Below are positions 59,722 to 64,000 of a DNA stretch of 64,000 bases, piece after piece. How positions within the stretch are numbered: the first letter of the stretch is position 1; each line of letters opens with the position of its first letter. The notes under the pieces were generated by a model that did not search any database, was not told the DNA's origin, and saw nothing but the letters and a program-made list of their open reading frames with translations. The stretch is from JAJFFW01 sp038534195 (GTDB lineage Bacteria > Pseudomonadota > Alphaproteobacteria > Caulobacterales > Parvularculaceae), in the NCBI GenBank assembly GCA_038534195.1, contig JBCAXE010000017.1, forward strand, positions 1 to 64,000, given 5' to 3'. The position numbers and the translations under genes were made by a program.

Positions 59722-60465
59722 ATGGAAAACGCCATCACCGCCGGATTATCGAAACAGATCGTCCTGACGCGCGCCCTGGAAGTGACGGCGAACAATATCG
59801 CTAATCAGACCACGGCGGGTTACAAGGCGGAGCGTCTCGCCTTTCGCGAATATATTGCGCAAGTTCCTGTTAGGAATGCTGAAGCGGACGTTAAGGACCC
59901 CTTTGTTTCGCTTGTTGTCGACCCGGACAGCTACACCGATTTCTCCGCAGGCGGACTGGAGCCTACTTACAACGATCTTGATTTCGCAATTGAAGGCGAC
60001 GGCTTTTTCGCCATCGAGACCGCAAACGGCGTGCGCTATACGCGCGACGGCCATTTCAATATCAACACATTTGGCGAATTGGTGACGCGCGACGGCGCCT
60101 CGGTTCTCGACGCAGGCGGCTCGCCAATTATTCTTGACCCGGAGGCCGGTCCGCCGCTCCTGACGCCGGACGGCGTTCTGCAACAGCTGGACGCGCCCGT
60201 CGCCACCCTCGGCGTTTTCAGGTTTGAGGCGCAAGCGGGCCTGCGCAAAACAGGCGATAACCTGTTCACCGCCGCAACACCGCCGAACGCCGTCGACCAG
60301 CCGCGCGTCAGACAAGGCTTTATCGAAACATCGAATGTCGCGCCGATCACCGCGGTCACCGACATGATTGAAATCCTGCGCGCCTATGAACAGGCGGCGC
60401 GCGTTGTCGAAACATCAGATGAGCTGGCGCGTAACGCCATCTCCACGCTCAGCGATCAGGCATAG
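59722..60465 (+). CDS. flgF: Flagellar basal-body rod protein FlgF
   Basis: The 247-residue rod protein begins MENAITAGLSKQIVLTRALEVTANNIANQTTAGYKAERL, the rod/hook N-terminal motif, and contains LDFAIEGDGFFAIETANGVRYTRDGHF. It ends with the matching coiled C-terminus TAVTDMIEILRAYEQAARVVETSDEL. It forms the proximal rod and is followed after 14 bases by flgG in one operon. Confidence 0.95.
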   Translation: MENAITAGLSKQIVLTRALEVTANNIANQTTAGYKAERLAFREYIAQVPVRNAEADVKDPFVSLVVDPDSYTDFSAGGLEPTYNDLDFAIEGDGFFAIETANGVRYTRDGHFNINTFGELVTRDGASVLDAGGSPIILDPEAGPPLLTPDGVLQQLDAPVATLGVFRFEAQAGLRKTGDNLFTAATPPNAVDQPRVRQGFIETSNVAPITAVTDMIEILRAYEQAARVVETSDELARNAISTLSDQA

Positions 60466-60479
60466 GAGCCAGCACCCCC

Positions 60480-61268
60480 ATGAAATCCCTCTCCATCGCC
60501 GCCACGGGCATGCTCGCGCAGCAACGCAACGTTGAAGTGATCTCGAACAATATCGCCAACCTCAACACGGTTGGCTTCAAACGTCAGCGGGCGGAGTTCC
60601 AGGACTTGCTTTATCAGACGCTGGAGCGCGCGGGCGCCATCTCCAACGCCACGGGCACTGTCGTGCCGAACGGCGTTCAGATCGGCGCAGGCGTCAAAAC
60701 CGGCTCGGTTTATCGCATCACCGAACAAGGAAACGTGACTTCCACCGGCAATGATTTCGACCTCGCCGTCTCCGGACGCGGCCTTTTCCGCATTCAGTTG
60801 CCCGACAACACCGAGGCCTATTCGCGCGCCGGCAATTTCGCCGTTTCCGCTGACGGCCGCATTGTGACCGAAGACGGCTATGAAGTGCTGCCCGGCATCA
60901 CCGTGCCGGAAGACGCGGTCGATGTTTCCATTTCGGAAGACGGCGTCGTTCAGGCGCGGATCGCAGGCGAGCAGCAATTACAGGAACTCGGCCAGCTTGA
61001 ACTCGCAACATTCTTCAACGAATCCGGCCTTGAGGCCATCGGCGACAATCTTCTTTTGGAGACCTCCGCATCAGGCGAACCGGTGATCGGCAATCCGGGC
61101 GAGCCTGGCTTCGGCACCATCCTTCAGGGCTTCATCGAGACATCGAACGTCGATCCCGTGCAGGAGATCACCTCGCTGATCGCTGCGCAGCGCGCTTACG
61201 AGATGAACGCGCGGGTGATTGAGACCTCCGATGAAATGCTCGCCACCAACGCCAACCTTCGCCAGTAA
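60480..61268 (+). CDS. flgG: Flagellar distal rod protein FlgG
   Basis: The 262-residue protein is the distal rod subunit. The N-terminal MKSLSIAATGMLAQQRNVEVISNNIANLNTVGFKRQRAEFQDLLYQ is canonical. Then come FDLAVSGRGLFRIQLPDNTEAYSRAGNF and the C-terminal VDPVQEITSLIAAQRAYEMNARVIETSDEML. The length matches the family (260 in Salmonella). It lies in the flgF-flgG-flgA-flgH run. Confidence 0.97.
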   Translation: MKSLSIAATGMLAQQRNVEVISNNIANLNTVGFKRQRAEFQDLLYQTLERAGAISNATGTVVPNGVQIGAGVKTGSVYRITEQGNVTSTGNDFDLAVSGRGLFRIQLPDNTEAYSRAGNFAVSADGRIVTEDGYEVLPGITVPEDAVDVSISEDGVVQARIAGEQQLQELGQLELATFFNESGLEAIGDNLLLETSASGEPVIGNPGEPGFGTILQGFIETSNVDPVQEITSLIAAQRAYEMNARVIETSDEMLATNANLRQ

Positions 61269-61284
61269 ATAGGACGCGCCTGAA

Positions 61285-62037
61285 ATGAAAGCGACCCGCC
61301 TTCCCGGATTTGTGAGCTACGCCGCCATCGCGCTCTGGTTTCTGCTGACGCTTATGCGACCGCTTTCAGCGCATGCGGAAGAAACGGCTTTAACCGCGAC
61401 GGCGAGCGACCTCGCACCCACAATCGAAGCGGCGCTCATGCGTCACGGCGTTGCGGCCGACGCTGTTATCACCCTCGACGCGCCTGCGACGTCCGTTGCG
61501 CTCGTCGCTAACGGCGCGCCGATCTTTGACAGCGTGAGCGTTAATCCGATCACCGGCCGCTTTCTCATTCGCGCCCGCAGTCACCCAGGCGTCGCGCCGG
61601 CGTCGATTTCTGGACGGGCGGCGGCGACGACCCGGTTCCCGGTTCTGACCCGGTCCATTGCCCGCGGCGACATTATCGCGGAAAGCGACATTGTCTACGT
61701 GGAACGCAATGACCTTCCGGCGCTCTCTTTCGTCACTAATGCGGGCGATGTGATCGGCAAGGTCGCCATGCGCCCCTTACGCGCGAACACGCCGCTGCGC
61801 GCCAACGCCGTTAAAGCGCCGCAACTCGTCAAGAAAGGCGCCCTCGTCACCGTGCGCTATAAGATGAGCGGCTTGCAGGTCTCCCACCATGGCGTCGCGC
61901 GCCAATCGGGCGCACTCGGCGACGTGATCAACATCATGAACACCAAGAGCGAACGCACGATCAAGGCGGTCATTACCGGGACGAACGAAGCGCGCGTGAT
62001 CGGCGCCCGACAGCAACCGAGTTTTTTGGACCTATAA
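61285..62037 (+). CDS. flgA: Flagella basal-body P-ring formation protein FlgA
   Basis: The 250-residue periplasmic chaperone for FlgI starts with a signal peptide (cleavage near SAHA-EE). It has the SAF-like domain (about 110-175, LTRSIARGDIIAESDIVYVERNDLPA) and the C-terminal KKGALVTVRYKMSGLQVSHHGVA, with GDVINIMNTKSERTIKAVI. FlgA assembles the P ring in the peptidoglycan layer. It starts 16 bases after flgG, and flgH starts one base after its stop. Confidence 0.93.
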   Translation: MKATRLPGFVSYAAIALWFLLTLMRPLSAHAEETALTATASDLAPTIEAALMRHGVAADAVITLDAPATSVALVANGAPIFDSVSVNPITGRFLIRARSHPGVAPASISGRAAATTRFPVLTRSIARGDIIAESDIVYVERNDLPALSFVTNAGDVIGKVAMRPLRANTPLRANAVKAPQLVKKGALVTVRYKMSGLQVSHHGVARQSGALGDVINIMNTKSERTIKAVITGTNEARVIGARQQPSFLDL

Positions 62038-62038
62038 G

Positions 62039-62785
62039 ATGACGCATCCTCTTCGCACGCTCAGCCTTCTCCTACTCGCCGTCAGCCTTTCGGCTTGCGC
62101 CGCCGGCGGGCGCATCAAAAATATCGGGCAAGCCCCCGATCTTGCGCCGACAGAAAACCCCGCCGCGCTTTACGGCGGACGCACGGTATCACTGCCGATG
62201 CCGGCGGCGCGGCCCGAGACAGTGAAGGCGAACTCCCTCTGGCGGCCCGGCGCGCGGTCATTCTTCAAAGACCAACGCGCCTCCTCGCGCGGCGACATTG
62301 TCACCGTTGTCATCGATATTGACGATCGCGCGCGACTCAACAATCGCACCGAACGCACGCGCGCCAACGGCGAACAGGCCGAGCTCCCCGCGTTCGGCGG
62401 TTTTGAACAGCGCCTCGCCGACATTCTCCCCGACGGCGCGAACCCCGCCCAGCTTGTGGACTTGTCGTCGGACTCCTCCACACGCGGCGAAGGCTCAGTG
62501 GACCGTCGCGAAGATGTGGAGCTGACCGTCGCCGCTATCGTCACGGACGTCCTGCCGAACGGCAATCTCGTAATCGCCGGTAAACAGGAGGTACGGGTCA
62601 ATTTCGAAGTCCGTGAACTGATCGTTACAGGCGTTATTCGTCCGGAAGATATTTCCAATGCAAACCGAATCAGTCATGCGCAAATTGCCGAAGCGCGTAT
62701 TTCTTATGGCGGGCGTGGTCAGCTTACGGATGTTCAGCAAGCGCGCTACGGTCAGCAACTCTACGACATTATCTTCCCGTTCTAA
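62039..62785 (+). CDS. flgH: Flagellar L-ring protein FlgH
   Basis: A 248-residue outer-membrane lipoprotein with lipobox LSAC (about 17-20). It has SLWRPGARSFFKDQRASSRGDIVTVVIDIDDRARLNNRTERTR and the C-terminal GNLVIAGKQEVRVNFEVRELIVTGVIRPEDISNANRI, both canonical for L-ring proteins. It ends in ARYGQQLYDIIFPF. It closes the flgF operon; the gene for the P-ring protein FlgI is not in the window. Confidence 0.96.
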   Translation: MTHPLRTLSLLLLAVSLSACAAGGRIKNIGQAPDLAPTENPAALYGGRTVSLPMPAARPETVKANSLWRPGARSFFKDQRASSRGDIVTVVIDIDDRARLNNRTERTRANGEQAELPAFGGFEQRLADILPDGANPAQLVDLSSDSSTRGEGSVDRREDVELTVAAIVTDVLPNGNLVIAGKQEVRVNFEVRELIVTGVIRPEDISNANRISHAQIAEARISYGGRGQLTDVQQARYGQQLYDIIFPF

Positions 62786-62949
62786 ACCGTCAGCATGCGG
62801 CGGTGGGCGCTTGTGACGCGCTACAACCCGCCTTTACAATTCCCAATATCGGACATCCGTGCGCCTAACGGCCGCTCGATTCTCGCCTTAATTGAATTTT
62901 ACCGTCTGTTCATGGGCAGTCCTGCTGGGGACAAGGAATGGAGAACGCC

Positions 62950-63441
62950 ATGAAAATGATGATAAAAGCAATTGCGGCCGGGATCGTCGGCTTTGCAGCC
63001 ATGGGCATTACAGCGGCTTCAGCAGAATACCGTCCGGAATTGTGCCGGTACGATCATGACCACCGTTCGCACGACGCCAACTATTACGATTATTACCCGG
63101 GTGATCGCTATTTCAGCGGCGCCTATGACCGGCGCAATCGCAGCAGCGCCAGCTTCAGCGTCACCTTCGGCGATCGTGGATATTATAACTCGCGCCGCGG
63201 CTACCGGAACAACGGCTATCGTTCGCGCAACCGCGATCTTGTCTTCCGCCGCGTCCTGGACACGCGCTTCCGCGCCCGGATCGTGGTCAAGGAAGAGGTT
63301 GTCTACACGCGCCGCGGTCAGCGTCTCGTATGCACCGTGACCCCGCGCGGCCCGGACTCTGACCTCGTACCGTACCGCCGCCTGAAACGGGTCGCCCGTA
63401 ATAATTGTTCAGCGAGAGCGCGGGTACGGATTTACGCCTAA
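62950..63441 (+). CDS. Exported Tyr/Arg-rich protein of unknown function
   Basis: The ATG at 62950 has GGAG at the right distance; 62938 is less likely. The 163-residue product has a signal peptide (MKMMIKAIAAGIVGFAAMG, cleavage near ASA-EY). The mature chain is packed with Tyr, Arg, Asp and Asn (for example SRRGYRNNGYRSRNRD), with three Cys (in ELCRYD, LVCTV and NNCSAR). The second half is more ordered (LVFRRVLDTRFRARIVVKEEVVYTRRGQRLVCTV). I know no family with certainty. It is followed by a strong terminator and stands alone. Confidence 0.75.
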   Translation: MKMMIKAIAAGIVGFAAMGITAASAEYRPELCRYDHDHRSHDANYYDYYPGDRYFSGAYDRRNRSSASFSVTFGDRGYYNSRRGYRNNGYRSRNRDLVFRRVLDTRFRARIVVKEEVVYTRRGQRLVCTVTPRGPDSDLVPYRRLKRVARNNCSARARVRIYA

Positions 63442-63464
63442 CGCTTAAACGAACCACCAAAAAG

Positions 63465-63496
63465 AAACCCGCTTCTTCGTGAAGCGGGTTTTTTCT
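63465..63496 (+). terminator. Intrinsic terminator after the Tyr/Arg-rich gene
   Basis: Perfect arms AACCCGCTTC (63466-63475) and GAAGCGGGTT (63481-63490) around TTCGT are followed by a T-run. It lies 24 bases past the stop of the exported-protein gene, and the A-rich run before it (63459-63463) gives it some bidirectional capacity toward dksA. Confidence 0.93.
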
Positions 63497-63531
63497 TTGC
63501 GCCATTCAGCGAACCGCGTTCATTGATTCGT

Positions 63532-63948
63532 CTAATCGTCGCGATGCACCTTTTCGGATTTCTCGTGGCGTTCCTGCGCTTCAAGCGACAGGGTCGCAAT
63601 CGGTCTCGCTTCGAGACGACGCAGACTGATCGGGTCGCCGGTTTCTTCGCAATAGCCGTATTCGCCGATGTCGATTTTCCGGAGCGCGCTGTCGATCTTT
63701 GAGATCAGTTTGCGCTGCCGGTCGCGCGTCCGGAGCTCAAGCGCCTTGTCAGTCTCGCTCGACGCACGGTCGGCGATATCCGGCAAGTGCAGGCTGTCTT
63801 CCTGCAACCCGTTGATCGTGTCTTTACTCTCGCGAAGGATATCGTCGCGCCAATCGAGCAATTTGCGCTTGAAATATTCCTTCTGACGGTCGTTCATGAA
63901 GGGCTCGTCTTCGGTTGGACGATAGTCTTCAAGATCGGTCGTCGACAT
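63532..63948 (-). CDS. dksA: RNA polymerase-binding transcription factor DksA
   Basis: From the ATG at 63948, behind GGGAGG, the product has 138 residues. The coiled-coil tip keeps the functional DxxDxA motif (DIADRA, D57, D60, A62) that reaches into the RNA polymerase secondary channel. Only one cysteine (C100 in GEYGYCEETGDPI) of the classical four-cysteine zinc finger is kept, as is typical in alphaproteobacteria. It works with ppGpp in stringent control. It is convergent with the preceding gene; an upstream frame to 63990 adds 14 improbable residues. Confidence 0.97.
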   Translation of the reverse strand: MSTTDLEDYRPTEDEPFMNDRQKEYFKRKLLDWRDDILRESKDTINGLQEDSLHLPDIADRASSETDKALELRTRDRQRKLISKIDSALRKIDIGEYGYCEETGDPISLRRLEARPIATLSLEAQERHEKSEKVHRDD

Positions 63949-64000
63949 GTACACCTCCCAATCATCCACACGCGCTGCGGTCTCGCCCAACCAGCGGGCC

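Noticed and set aside
1..64000. tRNA, rRNA, CRISPR, insertion sequence or prophage
   Set aside because: None was recognised by eye. A weak tRNA could be missed without a covariance search.

Overview
The window is a gene-dense chromosomal segment, with high-GC codon use, of a flagellated, aerobic-type alphaproteobacterium. I infer something close to the Parvularculales/Caulobacterales. The indicators are an RNase E with a long acidic insertion in its S1 domain, a one-cysteine DksA, the fliL-fliM-DUF6468-motE flagellar block facing flgF-G-A-H, a TTAA-N7-TTAA CtrA-type box, and a Caulobacter-like TonB/GH97/GH13 maltodextrin locus. I see no rRNA, tRNA, CRISPR array, insertion sequence or prophage.

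Layout. 1-5.9 kb: a truncated parvulin-type isomerase gene divergent from secA, a small membrane protein, and accA. 6-12.8 kb: an exported protein of unknown function, then the aroK-aroB-CorC/HlyC-MFS operon and a small K+-channel-like gene. 12.9-17.6 kb: a coiled-coil membrane protein, a broken 3' end of infC lying against a GT9 glycosyltransferase, a GT4 glycosyltransferase, an ABHD10-like hydrolase and folD.

17.6-34.5 kb: an alpha-glucan (maltodextrin/starch) utilisation locus. It has a GH97 glucosidase, a lipoprotein GH13 enzyme, a secreted GH13 amylase, a cytoplasmic GH13 alpha-glucosidase, a TonB-dependent receptor, an SLC45-like sugar MFS transporter, a LacI-family regulator, a DUF6445 protein and two flavin-dependent tryptophan-halogenase-like proteins. 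Similar TTGCAA/TTTTTT-type motifs lie before most of its transcription units and probably form one regulon. Polymer would be cut at the surface or in the periplasm, maltodextrin imported by the TonB receptor, transported inward by the MFS protein and hydrolysed to glucose.

34.7-46.9 kb: a GSU2403-type nucleotidyltransferase, prfB with its programmed +1 frameshift, PBP1A, an AmiC-type amidase, a 575-bp hairpin-rich leader and rne, then bepA and a DsbA-like thioredoxin. 46.9-52.4 kb: a visibly AT-richer block with a FadL-like porin, a PF10118 predicted metal-dependent hydrolase, a PilZ-like/PhcB-like methyltransferase and a divergent six-TM histidine kinase. This block is the best candidate for an undescribed system, a fatty-acid-methyl-ester-type signalling module. 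52.7-55.2 kb: a DEAD-box helicase and a diguanylate cyclase.

55.2-64 kb: flagellar genes. A leftward fliL-fliM-DUF6468-motE-TPR operon faces a rightward flgF-flgG-flgA-flgH operon that starts from a good sigma-54 promoter. They are followed by a small Tyr/Arg-rich exported protein with a strong terminator, and by dksA.
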